The notes: a model not told the origin generated them from the letters alone. DNA of 14,866 bases from Echinostoma caproni (GCA_900618425.1 UZAN01042956.1:1-14866); one strand, 5' to 3'; positions 1-9,690 are shown, counted from the first letter of the stretch. Numbers and translations are program-made.

Positions 1-976
1 GAGTGAAATCCAAACGTAACAGACGGCATTTTGATTTGTTTGTGGATTAACGGCGTGCATGCCGTCTACTGTCCCAAATAAGTTCCTTGCTTCATTCGTA
101 GTACCTGAGTAACAGTTTTTGAAACAATCCCTTGATGGAACAAGAATGGTGAAAATCTGCTTTTTTCATGACCATGGCCAGATTCCTAAACATTAAATTG
201 TTTTCATCAAAACTATGTGGCCGCATAGAAACCAAGCAAAAATACAAATATAGCATTTTTCTGTGGCATGATGAAATCTACAATCTCGCTGACATACCAT
301 AGCATGCATGCAGTTGGAGTCACCAGACAGGGTGGAATTACGTCTAGGTTAGACCCCATCTGCAACGAACTGGTACGTAAAGGGTAACACTGAGTAGAGG
401 TATCGTGAACAATATGAATGCCAAATGATACGAGATGGTCACAAAAATATGCCGTACTCATTGCATCATGAAAGTTGCATGGTGAAATAGAGTGTAGCTG
501 GAAGCATGTACGCAAAAAACCATGGGAATGCATCTATCCAATGATTGATTGATTGGATTAGTTGGCGGTTCTAACCAATCGCCTGAGTTGGCCTAACCCT
601 GTTCCGATTCGTTGTCCCAGAGTAAAGCGGTTTTCAGGGAGCATGTTGTCTCTCTGACAGTATATATTCAATCAAAGATATGCACACACATTTTTTGTCT
701 GGTACGAATGGTACGAATCTCCACACCATAGGGTTGTCACGCAAAACCACCGTTCTGTTTGGATACCTGCTAAATGTCTGGAAATCCCAGTTATGGGCGG
801 CATTTCATACAAAACGAATTAAGCCCCTGAAGAGAATTTTACTAGCTATAATGACCTAACAAGCATCTTAATTCAACAATTAGTCAAGCATGCGACGATA
901 GGATTAACCGCGAGCGGGAATTTGACGAGATTGGAACAAACGCACAGAGAGCGAGAGAGAGAATCTCGTTCCTTAC
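1..976. other. Non-coding stretch downstream of the SNRPA1 exon (probable intron)
   Basis: This is the sequence following the SNRPA1 exon in its transcriptional direction, beginning with the splice donor GTAAGG. I searched the minus strand for the next expected SNRPA1 segment, the short helical tail that follows the KTF-PG motif in the family, and did not find it. The stretch is therefore read as intron, with the next exon outside the window. It contains a short GATT tetranucleotide run near 543-554. No convincing gene is seen on either strand; a 106-codon minus frame at 533-213 has no recognisable domain. Confidence 0.5.
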
Positions 977-1301
977 CAGGACGTTTTGTCCCCGGCTGCA
1001 CCGGGGCTGGAGGCGGTGGCATGTTTGATGCATCCTTCGGCTCTGTTCCCGATGTTTGATTATCGATCGGTTCACCATTTTCCTTATCTGACCCTGCTTT
1101 TGCATTGAGCGGAGCACCGGGAATGAATGTTTTTACAGTGGTTGTTCCGTTGGTCGCGTTCTGGGCACGAATACCGCTCCGCAGGTTCGGTGCACCCTTC
1201 GCATTGCCCGCACCACTCGCAAGCGCGGGTAATCGTTTGAACATGCTGTGCGCGATTCGACGCTCGGATTGGGTCACACGTTTATAGTCCAGGAACCGAA
1301 G
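977..1301 (-). CDS. SNRPA1: U2 small nuclear ribonucleoprotein A' (U2A'), internal exon (partial gene)
   Basis: U2A' is the leucine-rich-repeat subunit of the U2 snRNP; it pairs with U2B'' on stem-loop IV of U2 snRNA in the spliceosome. The exon reads LRFLDYKRV, then SERRIAHSMFKR, then KTFIPGAPL. This matches the end of the LRR domain and the linker of the family in the same order, where the human protein has LDFQKV, KERQEAEKMFKG and KTFNPGAGL. The rest is a Pro/Gly/Asn-rich linker containing a PPPPAP stretch, longer than in the human protein. The acceptor is pyrimidine-rich and ends CAG before CTTCGG at 1301. The donor is CCTG|GTAAGG, leaving 977 as the last exon base. The exon is 325 nt, starts in phase 0 and ends after the first base of a codon. 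An in-frame TAA a little upstream of the acceptor supports an exon boundary there. The upstream LRR exons should lie at higher coordinates but were not found; the downstream exon is off the window. The identification is firm at family level. Confidence 0.82.
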
Positions 1302-2689
1302 CTGGGACAGATAGACGAGTTGTAAATGGACCAGTTAAATAGATCAATCAAACTGAATTAGGTGAGGGGGGAGTGGTGGTCAAAGACAAAATGAAACAAC
1401 AACAAAAGACAATTCCCGTGACGTACAATTTGAATATTCTAAATGGAAACCATTTCACTGTCTCTCTGTTGTGAGTTCTGATGGCGAACGATAGGACTCC
1501 GAATGGGGCACGCCACATTCCACCGCCGCGAACTGATATCGTACAGATCACACTTGTCTGCATCCGGATTGTGGGTTAAACCGGAAAAAGACCAACCTAT
1601 AAAGGGTTAGTGTATGAAAACTGCGATCCATTGGCGGCCGCTGTTCCCTTCATCGGATTCCGTGTCCGTGAGACACGGTTTACACGTCAAGGGCATCTTG
1701 GAGCCGGTTCATGCTACACTACACTACACTATGATGAGCTGGCTACCCATGAGGGCATCAAAATGACCATAACACATTGTCAAGGGGAAGCAGCTAGTAC
1801 GACTTCAGTAGGTACTTTAGGAAAAGCCCTCTATGGGAGCCCTTCTTTGGAAGAGATTTAATCCCCGGTCCTAACCCAATCAAAGTGTATTGTAAGCCTT
1901 TTCTATATCGTACCGCAACCTCTTCCGATTTGAATTTCACTGTTGTGCTACTGTTACGCTTAGCTGTGTGACGGGTAGACTTTGTTTCTACCATTGCTGT
2001 CACGGACTGTTACTGCTGTCCTGTATTTGGTAGCTCACCTGACTGTAAGATCTTAGAACTACGATTTATACTATTTGTCAAAAAACGCTGCTACTTTATT
2101 GGACTTCGCGCTGCTGCCCGTAGCCGTGTTCTGTCCATATCGTGCGTATGACTATCAAGACTAAGTGACTGAAGAATATATATATTACTTGTCATGAAAT
2201 ATTCTGCAAGAACGATCAAGTCACGTTTGTTGCGGTTAGTAGCATCTAACCCACCTACAACATCATAGCATTGATTCTTCAATGGACTGGCTCTGAAAGA
2301 GCTATCTATTCAAAAGTCACTCGGTGTTGCAAACAAGGTTATTGTGACGAAAACACACTTCCTAGGTACACGTATATGAATAAACAGGCAAAATATTATC
2401 CGGTACGCATGCCTGGCGAACGGCAAGGACAGGGAAACTGGTCGTGTGCTTCAAGGGAAATTTTTGTCCAGTCACTCACTACTGATTCTTCTCAGAATCA
2501 TTTTGTGTTCTTCCATCTCATTGCCCACTATCGCTTCTTATTTGTCCCGTTGACATTTGTTTCGTTCTGGTTATTGATTTCTTACATAATCCAGCGGTTG
2601 CTTTGTTCTCCCAGTCTCTGACACGTCAATGGACATGCAGACACGCACACCGCTCACTCGTATGACTTCAACCACACCGGTTCTCTTGT
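1302..2689. other. Non-coding stretch between the SNRPA1 exon and the Penelope element
   Basis: On the minus strand this is the intron immediately upstream of the SNRPA1 exon. No LRR-type coding segment of U2A' was recognised here. A short pentanucleotide run (CTACA, three copies) lies near 1713-1727, and an AT dinucleotide run lies near 2176-2185. Open frames of 60-116 codons occur on both strands but show no known domain or credible splice boundaries. The last 100 bases, from about 2600, have a promoter- or UTR-like look that resembles repeat sequence and may belong to whatever the Penelope fragment is joined to. Confidence 0.4.
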
Positions 2690-2762
2690 GACCTTCATTG
2701 TCCCTTACTATTGGTTGACCTACGTTCCGTCTGGCCTTGTTCTGTCCCGGTTCACCGCTCAT

Positions 2763-3002
2763 TATGTGGATGATGTGTTGTATATATTAGACGCAAATGT
2801 GGACACTAATCGATTGCTTGAGGAGTTCAATAATGTCCATCCGAACATAAAGTTTACTCTGGAAAAAGAAGAGAATAATAGTCTAGCGTTTCTAGACATA
2901 CTCATAAGACGCCACAGCGATAGCTCTGTCCAGTTATCAGTGCATAGAAAAGCAGCGTGGAATGGACAATATATCCATTTCCATAGTTTTGTCTCTCTTT
3001 AG
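2763..3002 (+). pseudogene. Penelope reverse transcriptase fragment: YVDD box to thumb-region motifs
   Basis: This is the longest intact coding piece of the element, from the YVDD catalytic aspartates to the first in-frame TAG. In Penelope-like elements this box follows the palm and is followed by the FLD and RK-T-W-GQY-HF signatures, all of which are visible here in the correct order. The in-frame Met at 2688 is not a biological start, because family similarity begins only at about FTAHYVDD. The TAG falls right after HFHSFVSL; a C-to-T change of a Gln codon is a likely origin, inferred from the family. Confidence 0.8.
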
Positions 3003-3375
3003 AGGAAGATAACCCTAATTCGCTCATTGGTTTAAAGAGCGAAGAAAATATGCGCGAGGGATACTATCGACAATGAACTTCACTTCCTACGTACTGTTTT
3101 TGTTCAGAATGGCTACCCCGAACGATTTATCGATAGAGCAATGCTAGAACACAAGGAACGGCCAAAGGAAATAGGAGCAGCGAAGAAGTCTGTCTATGTG
3201 CACTTGCCGTTCAAGGGAGATAAAGAGGCAGAAGTCTTTCAAAGAAAGCTAACAAGTGCAGTAAGCAGAACATTTTACGCTGTTCACACCCAAAACAATT
3301 GTTTCCGACTGAAGGATAGAGTGCCAGATTCTGCAGCCTCATTCTGTGTATACTCATTCACCTGTTCCTGGGCAC

Positions 3376-3590
3376 ATTGGCCGCACGACCAGGTGCTTAT
3401 TCGATCGCGTTCTCGAACACCACTCGGCTTGGCTGAGGCAAGACAAGACAAGACAATTACGAGCGCGGTGTGTTCGCTCCGCTCTGCATCTGGTTGAGTG
3501 AAATCACTCGGTAGATGTGGCAAGCTCGTTCCGACCGATTTGCAAGGTTCAATGCGAGCAATTAAGAGCATTTTAGCCACGACCGAAGCC
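3376..3590 (+). pseudogene. Remnant GIY-YIG endonuclease domain of the Penelope element
   Basis: This frame is offset from the reverse transcriptase frame. It reads IGRTTRCLFDRVLEHH, then SALHLVE, a TGA, NHSVDVASSFRPICKVQCE and, after another shift, ILATTEA. This follows the order of the GIY-YIG domain: a YIG-like turn, an Arg-bearing helix, an H/E-containing segment and the end helix. The GIY half and several residues around it are deleted, so no active nuclease is possible. In intact elements this domain nicks the target for insertion. Confidence 0.7.
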
Positions 3591-3690
3591 GTAAGTATTC
3601 GGATTTACAACCCCCCCCCCTTGTGCGCCTAGAGGAAATTTGTGCAAGCACTTAATCTCCCTGGCCCACTTCAGGCACTCCAACACGTGT

Positions 3691-5064
3691 GCAATCACGT
3701 GAACTTTTGACACTGTGATCAATTTCACACAAACACAAGCACGCATGATTGGAGCCACAGCTGAATCATTAGGACTCGAATCTCTCATTTTTTGTTTTGT
3801 TCTTATTATTAGTCATATTTAATGTTATGTAATGGCATGATTACGAATAACTGAAAACGAGCTTGTTCGCCACGCTGTTGTTTTCACCGCTTGTTATTTA
3901 TTGTTGATAAGTTTCACAATATCAGATCCAAATTTGGAACGAATGTTGATTTATTTAACCACCCACGCACATGTGACTTGTTCTGATGGCTCCTTGGGAG
4001 TCATTTATTCATGTACATACACACGCACATGCATGCATGCACGCCTGTCGTTGTTTGCTGGGAGGTCGAATTATGTGCACCCAACTCTCTTATGCTTGGC
4101 TCATCCTTTGGGAGTTTCATGTCACTGCCTGACCGGACATTTTTTGTTTGACTCCGCATACTCTGATCACATTCTCTCTTTGACACAGCGGTGACCTGTC
4201 CCCTTTTGAAGTACCTTGATCGTATGGTGCATTTCGACAGCCGAGGGCTGTCATATTCCTATTTTACGCACTTATATCTGGAAGTAACTTGACGACTGTC
4301 CTAACCCAGATACCCTATATTATTACCTATGTTACCTATATCATTTCTCATGTCATTAAATGATTCGTATCAATAGTACCGTATCACTAGACAGTCTTGG
4401 AACCGAGACTTTGCGCGTCACTTGTTGGCAGATTCAACAATTGGAAGACAGTCCACTCTAATTCCACAGAAAAGGAATTAACAGGCTATGTCAGCACCAG
4501 TTTTAGCGACAGAAGTTAACGCTATCCGGTCATTATGACTGAATTGGTTAGAGAAGAAACCTGTAAGGAACCGATGCAAACCGGCCATTTGCCTTTGCAA
4601 CTAAGGTGAAAACGCAGGGAAAATACGCACAATACGAAAGATTTGGGTACCCCAGAAAATTAATGTCAGGCACGACCATTTCTTATGCATATCAAAGCCT
4701 ATTCTGCTCTTTGAGTATCCACCTCCCCCTTCAACAAAAGGAATTAAAATATAGATAAACAAAAATAAAAAAGATAAGTATTTATTGGATCCGATAAAAC
4801 CTAGAACGAGAGTTAGATATGGCCTCGCAAATCCGCAAAACAGTGAGATGTGACTGAGAAACGAGGCTTATTTTGACAATGTATCCGTCAGTGACAGCTG
4901 CTCTGGATCACATCATCTGCAACAGTAGCCACAATTATGAATCTCCATATTTGGACATCTGACCAATCAGTCGAGAGGGATAAGCAAGAGCTCTTGATGT
5001 GCCTTTATTAATAAAAGTCTTCATAAAAAAGGGTAAAAAGTGAACTGCATGACATATGGCAGAG
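3691..5064. other. Non-coding stretch after the Penelope element
   Basis: The first 100-150 bases may be the 3' untranslated tail of the Penelope element, since they follow the last coding motif and become T-rich (3788-3815). The rest includes a CA/TGCA-rich patch at 4015-4042, a compact GC-rich hairpin at 4236-4252, and an A-rich patch at 4740-4775. No gene is seen on either strand. Confidence 0.4.
4236..4252. repeat. Short perfect hairpin (7-bp stem, 3-nt loop)
   Basis: GACAGCC, a GAG loop, then GGCTGTC, read directly from the sequence. It stands alone in AT-richer DNA. No gene boundary or T-run marks it as a terminator and no function is assigned. Confidence 0.5.
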
Positions 5065-5330
5065 TGAAGGCGTCCGAAAGCATAAGCATGGTCGGGGATG
5101 AGTGTCTTGGGTTGTGTCTGGTCACACCGTGCGAAATGCTTCCTATACGACCAAGCGTTCCACACAGTCTTAGCTGGGGAAGCTCTATTCACTACCTTCA
5201 CATGACGAGTTTCGGTCTATGAGAAGCCAACATCCGAGGCTATAATCGGGTTGATGAACCACTGGAGGTTCACTTAGGGGAGTTGTCCGAAAACCCTAAT
5301 TCCAAACCAATCAAGAAGAGGCGTAAGAAC
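5065..5330 (+). repeat. Dispersed repeat, copy A
   Basis: This segment is homologous, in the same orientation, to 11910-12205. Shared blocks include GCGAAATGCT followed by ATACGACC, GGCTATAA with C-GGGTTG/CTGGTGAACCACTGG-type text, and TTCCAAACCAA followed by AG-GGCGTA. The plus frame around 5069-5130 keeps peptide similarity with copy B (ASE, SMV, CL, L and T at matching places) despite base changes, which hints at coding ancestry. Beyond that the frames diverge through indels. The element class is not recognised. Confidence 0.7.
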
Positions 5331-6209
5331 CACACATCCACAAGCTGCTGCTTGTAGCAGTGGTCACCGGCTTGATCGAAAATCGTTCAAAAGGGTGTGC
5401 GATCCGATGAACTTGACATCGACCCCCCTCCGACTCCCAAATGGATTGCGTTTTTTACACACCGTCCAGCTAGTTTGTGGATCAGGCTTGGGTTAGTCAA
5501 AGGCTTCGGTTGTGAATTCATCTTTGTGGTCTGAATAACCTGGCTATGTTCCTCCCAATAGCAAAGTAAGGACCTTTTTCATTGCTATAAAGATTACTGT
5601 ACAGAGAATTGTTTGGCACAGTCTGAAATCAGACAGGAAGAAACAACAGGGTTCAAGTAGGTCACTGCAAGCCGTTATCAACTATGATGCGTTGGAATAG
5701 ATAGATAGATAACGGGAAAAGCCGGAATTGATGTCTTTCGTGAGATGTCAGCACATGAGATAGCCAAATGGTGTGATTGGACCACATCAACCGCGGCACA
5801 ATATGAAAAGTGGAAACAGCTATAAAACGTTCAAAAAGGTTGGAGGACAGAAAATGTTTCCAGCAAAAGACAAGCACAGGATGCTACATATAGCTTCAAA
5901 CTCCGTGAGTCATGCATAAGAGATAAGAACGGGGCTTGAGTTGGATGTTTCGGTGCGAACGACACAACGAAAAATGAAAATGGTCCCCTGGATAAAATAC
6001 AAGATGAGAAGGCGCGAAGCTCTAGCAATATTAAGAATAGAAAAAACATTCATTATGCAGCTAAACTCTTATAACTTGGAAAAATGTATGGAATTTTTTT
6101 ACTTTAGCGATAAAGAGGGATTAATTTGAATTAATCCGACGCATGGAACTACCATTGGCATGACTTTGGAAATAAGAACAGTGCATCAGAAACTGGGTTA
6201 GCGCAATAC
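5331..6209. other. Non-coding stretch
   Basis: No gene is recognised. A short tetranucleotide run (ATAG/GATA, about three and a half copies) lies at 5698-5711. Minus frames of about 70 codons at 5662-6049 are low-complexity, with Phe/Leu/Ser-rich sequence and no domain, and are treated as chance. Confidence 0.35.
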
Positions 6210-6458
6210 TTATATTGTCGAGTGCACACCGTCGAAAAGCCCTGTTCCATCCGGTTTGTTCAGAATAGACAGGCAGTGCAGCATATCTATCAAGCACTTG
6301 GTGGCTCTAACCCGAACGTACGGCCCCAGGTTATCTGCGCTGGCCTCAGTGGTTTGTATCACGGGAGCACTACATGATATCACGCTCGTTTGTGCCGTCA
6401 GACATCGATTACCGCCAATTCGTGCGGTGTTCAATACCAAATGAACAGGGTTCCATTG
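6210..6458 (-). other. Open segment of unknown identity, possible terminal exon
   Basis: An open frame runs from a possible acceptor (GTGCTCAG before CAATGG, first base 6458) to a TAA at 6212-6210, about 82 codons. Base composition is more GC-rich and codon-like than its surroundings. The peptide contains ASADNLGPYVRVRATKCL and ILNKPDGTG, but I cannot place it in a family. A plus-strand frame over the same bases is equally open, so the direction is uncertain. It lies downstream of the METTL17 exons on the same strand, so a terminal exon of that gene was considered, but the expected Cys/Arg-rich C-terminal motifs of that family are not present. Confidence 0.2.
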
Positions 6459-6467
6459 CTGAGCACG

Positions 6468-6488
6468 CTACTTAAACTGTTTAAGTAG
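6468..6488. repeat. Perfect 21-bp palindrome with one central base
   Basis: Ten-base arms CTACTTAAAC and GTTTAAGTAG flank a single T at 6478. It sits immediately beside the possible acceptor of the open segment at 6210-6458. No known site matches it; it could be the stem of a small fold-back or a chance palindrome. Confidence 0.5.
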
Positions 6489-8620
6489 TAGGAAGTTAAA
6501 TGGTTATAAAATGACAGCCACAAATGAAACACCCAGGAAGTGTTGTATTGATATCCATTTACTTGCAGATTGAAGCAGCAACTTTATTCGACCAATTTAG
6601 AAAAGAACTGATGATCCAACACAGTTGAAAATTTTCATTTTTACAATCAACTATCACAACAGAATTTTGGCGGAAGACAGATTTATTATTGTCTAACTTG
6701 TAGGAATCGTATGGAATTCTTCACACCTTGCCGCGGGGTGCAGACCACCTGCCTGCTCCAAACCAAGGAGATTCACCCTTTCTACTGTTCACTACAGTGC
6801 GATGCGTATTCAAAGAAAAAGAATTTAGCAGGTTCCAATGAAATAGTCCTGTGCAAAAAACAAACAAACAGAGAAACTCACCCGTGTTAATCCGAAATGA
6901 TAGTATCGCACCGAAATGTTACACACGGATTCACGCTTCCCGCACAGTTCACTATGAGGACACTACGAGGGAGGAAACGAGAACATGGCATGCAAGGTAA
7001 AGACCATGGGAACGAAAAATCGATACAGCTTACTTTAAAAAGATCACCACCGGTTATGTGACCGTCTTTATTCCAATAAATTCCAAAATAGTCTATATTT
7101 GTGCAGCACCGTACAACATTATGTTAGCTACTTTAAATTTTCGAAACATCTTACATGCGGTTGACCACATTTAAGATGTGTTTCAAAATATTTAAGACTC
7201 ATATTGCCGATATGGATGGCGACACAGAAGATTCTTCGTAACGGGTCTTATGACTACACTGTTACCCACTTCAAACAAATATTAATTTGAGAATAATAAA
7301 AAGTCATGAATATACCCGTCTATTCGAAGCCTGTCAGATATCTCACAAAATTACTAAAACACAATGCGAAAACTCATGATGCTTGTTATGATCAAACCTT
7401 CAATGACTACTGGGAGTTTCCTTGCACGAGTAGGGTTTGAAATCTTCCGAGGTCTAAATTTTGTTATTTCACGTGTGACTTCAATGGTATTAGGTGATGC
7501 CATTTTTTTCGAATTCAATGCCTTTTTTCACTGCTTGAAAGGAAACTTTCAAGTTGAATAGAGAAACTAAAAACATACGTTTGCACAATGTATCCTGGAT
7601 CATTTTGCTGCAGCTGAACACGTGCATACTGCAGTTAATGTGATTATTAATATATGGTCAGAAGTAATACAATCATGGGCCGAGAAAGAATGCGCTCAAA
7701 ATCACTCACCAAACATCTGTTGGTAAGGTAGCGCGAGTGATAAGCCATTCACGATGTTTACATGTGTTTTTGGCTTTTCTATTCAAACTTGTTACGGGGA
7801 AACTGTGCTTCCAAAGAACCCCAATTATTGGTCTAAGAGTGACTTACAAAGGTATACACGTAGGAAACATCAAAAGTTTCTGGCATCGTGGTTTACTAAG
7901 TTCGTAGGAGAAAAAAATCGTTGACAGCGAAATACCTAACTACTTTTGAGTACACAGACCTGGGCATACGGAAACCAAACGATGCCTCTGCTGTTGTCCC
8001 GCGCATGGGTAGATGAAACACGGATAGTGTGAAATGGCCCTCATAATATCTTCATATTTCGGCACCAAGTGTCACCGCTATCATGTTCTGCTGTGGAGAA
8101 TCCAGTTAACATGATGCCCCATTGTACTCAGTCAGCTACGTAAGGGATAGTGATGGTGGTCGGTTACAGCTACTCGATATCCATCATAACAGCTGGTGTC
8201 CCACGAAACAAACCGATTACTGTTAGCATAAAAGTTATTCGCAGAATTACAACATGGACGGCTGATGTAACTTGTTTTCAAACTTTTACACGGTTATCTC
8301 CTTCCAGGGGGATAGTTTAGCTCCGTGGCTATGGTTGCACAGGCGCGGTGGTTCAATGTTAGAGGTCTAGGAGCTCTACATGTTTCTCGATGAAACGGAT
8401 CCACTTTTCGAGCCACCTCCCCCATTCCCTGAAGGAAACAACACCAAACAGGACAAAAATTAGGATTAGCTTCAACTCGGGTTACCGTAGGATATGGCCA
8501 AACCGTTGTTGTTGATTCGCATTCCTTCAACCTTCGTCTGAAGGATGATAGCACTCGCTGGGGTAACGGTTGATGAAAAACTGCTGAACTGACGGTTCCG
8601 AGCACGTTGATAATATCTTG
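6489..8620. other. Long non-coding stretch
   Basis: About 2.1 kb of AT-rich sequence without a supportable gene. It holds a small bulged inverted repeat at 7143-7184 (GAAAC-ATCTTA and TAAGAT-GT-GTTTC). The minus frame at 8605-8294 (103 codons) directly follows the LINE fossil in its direction of reading and may be non-conserved 3' element sequence, but no motif supports a protein. Confidence 0.35.
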
Positions 8621-9045
8621 TTTTTCATGTATTTATTTCTAGGCCAATGGATTTCGTGAATAAACGATTCGGTCGAGGACTGAATGGGATGTACAAGGTC
8701 AGTGCATCAGACCGATGAACGTCCGTGAACTCCAGCTGTGATATGTACCTGGCCTGACTCAGATGGATGCCCCAGTAGCCGGTCAATGCCGATCTCATTG
8801 TCTAGTCGACACTATAGTTGAAAAACACTGGCGGAAGGGGACAGCCTTGTCTGAATCCGGAACTAAGTGAAAAATTCAAAAAGATTCTTCGCTATAGACG
8901 CGGACCCTCACGCCGATCATACAGTAGTATTATTGACTTAGGATTTTACCAAGCATCCTATAGGTTTTAGCATGACCCAGAGAATCAGACAACTGGTCGA
9001 GTCGAGGCCTGCTTGAAAGTTGAAAGCTATGCTGGGTTATTGGAA
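8621..9045 (-). mobile_element. Degenerate non-LTR retrotransposon (CR1/Jockey-like) reverse transcriptase fragment
   Basis: Read on the minus strand, the palm motifs of a LINE reverse transcriptase appear in order. FNFQAGLDS, near 9024-8998, corresponds to the first catalytic-aspartate block (family form: F-DF-AFDS). Then comes a segment like ILS-YYC...VRVRVYSEE. SSGFRQGCPLPPVFFNYSVD, near 8860-8800, is the highly diagnostic SG-RQGCPLSP-LFN block. Next is YISQLEFTDV near 8748-8719, where the catalytic ADD has decayed to TDV. SIGLEIN follows near 8651-8631, the segment normally followed by a KTK-type motif; here a stop intervenes before KTR. Several stops (for example in SVD-stop-TMR) and at least two frameshifts make it a dead fossil. 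Clade assignment to CR1/Jockey-like rests on motif wording only. Confidence 0.75.
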
Positions 9046-9456
9046 CTTATAGAGGTGCTATGCGGTGCTGATGTAATAAATGCATGAAACCTTGCTTGAA
9101 AGAGTGGATCAAAGTAGGAATGGATAACACCAGTGTAATTTTATCCAGCTGGCTGTTCTACCTTATTTAGACCATGTGTAGTTTCACTTAAAAGGTAAAA
9201 TTCACCCATTTATGTTTTTGAAAGACAGGTTTTGGAATTAGAGTAAAAGAGAGGTTGGAAAAATGGGAAACGAACATGTAGATACGCAGCAGGATGCTCC
9301 TGAGCTGCTAATTTGATCGTTCTATCCCATGAGCGGTAAGTTGAACAAATAACAATATTCAAAAGTATGGAATAGACTGCACAAAAGGCGGTCGTAAGCT
9401 GGCAGTTTGGTTTTCTGTGCGTGAGCGAAATTTTAAAATGAACGGGTGAATTTATT
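9046..9456. other. Non-coding stretch between the LINE fossil and the inverted repeat
   Basis: This may be further upstream sequence of the degraded LINE, but no additional reverse transcriptase motif is recognisable. No gene is seen. Confidence 0.3.
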
Positions 9457-9690
9457 TATTAAGAACACACAATGTAGGCGAACATGTTTTCGGTGAATTC
9501 CTTCTCAAGTCTTTACAATCATTTACAATCATAGGAAACGATTTCAATAGGAGTATACAGAAGGGTGGGTGAGTCATGTTTGGTTGACCCTATTGAAATC
9601 GTTTCACATAAGTGTGATTGTAAAGGCTTGAAAAGGAATTCACCGAAAACATATGTTGGCCTNGCTTTGTATTGCTTTTTTAATTACAAT
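9457..9690. repeat. Long imperfect inverted repeat (fold-back), about 70-90 bp arms
   Basis: The strongest part of the left arm is 9481-9551 and of the right arm 9589-9657. They pair over blocks such as GTTTTCGGTGAATTCCTT, TTTACAATCA and GAAACGATTTCAATAGG with their reverse complements. Weaker similarity extends outward to about 9457 and 9690. The left arm carries an internal duplication of TTTACAATCA. The 37-base spacer (9552-9588) is unrelated to the arms. The single N of the window, at 9663, lies just outside the strong right arm. It could be a MITE or fold-back element, two head-to-head copies of one repeat, or an assembly artefact. Confidence 0.85.

Larger units (their letters stand above)
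2690..3690 (+). mobile_element. Penelope-like retroelement, degenerate (reverse transcriptase C-terminal part plus GIY-YIG endonuclease)
   Basis: Penelope-like elements encode a telomerase-related reverse transcriptase usually followed by a GIY-YIG nuclease. The fragment starts inside the reverse transcriptase. The catalytic YVDD box is at 2763-2774, followed by the family signatures HPNIKFTLEKE, LAFLD and RKAAWNGQYIHFHSF. The same frame continues through a TAG at 3000-3002 and a TAA at 3033-3035 into NGYPERFIDRAM and VYVHLPFKGD, and then NNCFRLKDRVPDSAASFCVY, the conserved linker before the nuclease. Near 3370 a small deletion shifts the frame, and the nuclease continues as HIGRTTR and FDRVLEHH. 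The first half of the GIY-YIG motif is lost and the second Tyr is His. Further lesions are a TGA at 3499-3501, a frameshift near 3565, a C-run at 3611-3620 and a TAG at 3630-3632. The last coding similarity, LCA-RKFVQALNLP, ends near 3680. The 5' half of the reverse transcriptase is absent, so this is a 5'-truncated dead copy. The exact ends are uncertain. Confidence 0.85.

Noticed and set aside
213..533. 106-codon minus frame as a gene.
   Set aside because: No family match, Cys/His-rich random composition, and it lies within a probable intron downstream of the SNRPA1 exon.
2091..2282. Minus frame with GGLDATNRNKRD resembling an AAA ATPase ATNR motif.
   Set aside because: Only four residues match; the Walker motifs and the rest of the domain are missing on both sides.
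2271..2621. 116-codon plus frame as a membrane protein.
   Set aside because: The hydrophobic tail comes from T-rich DNA; no start context, splice sites or homology support it.
3284..3580. 98-codon minus frame opposite the Penelope element.
   Set aside because: It is the shadow of the nuclease-coding strand, which carries the recognisable motifs.
6608..6632. A second hammerhead-like core (CTGATGA followed by GAAA).
   Set aside because: The bases that should form stem II adjacent to the core do not pair in register (the only hairpin uses the G of GAAA), and no complementary stem I or cleavage triplet lies at the right distance.
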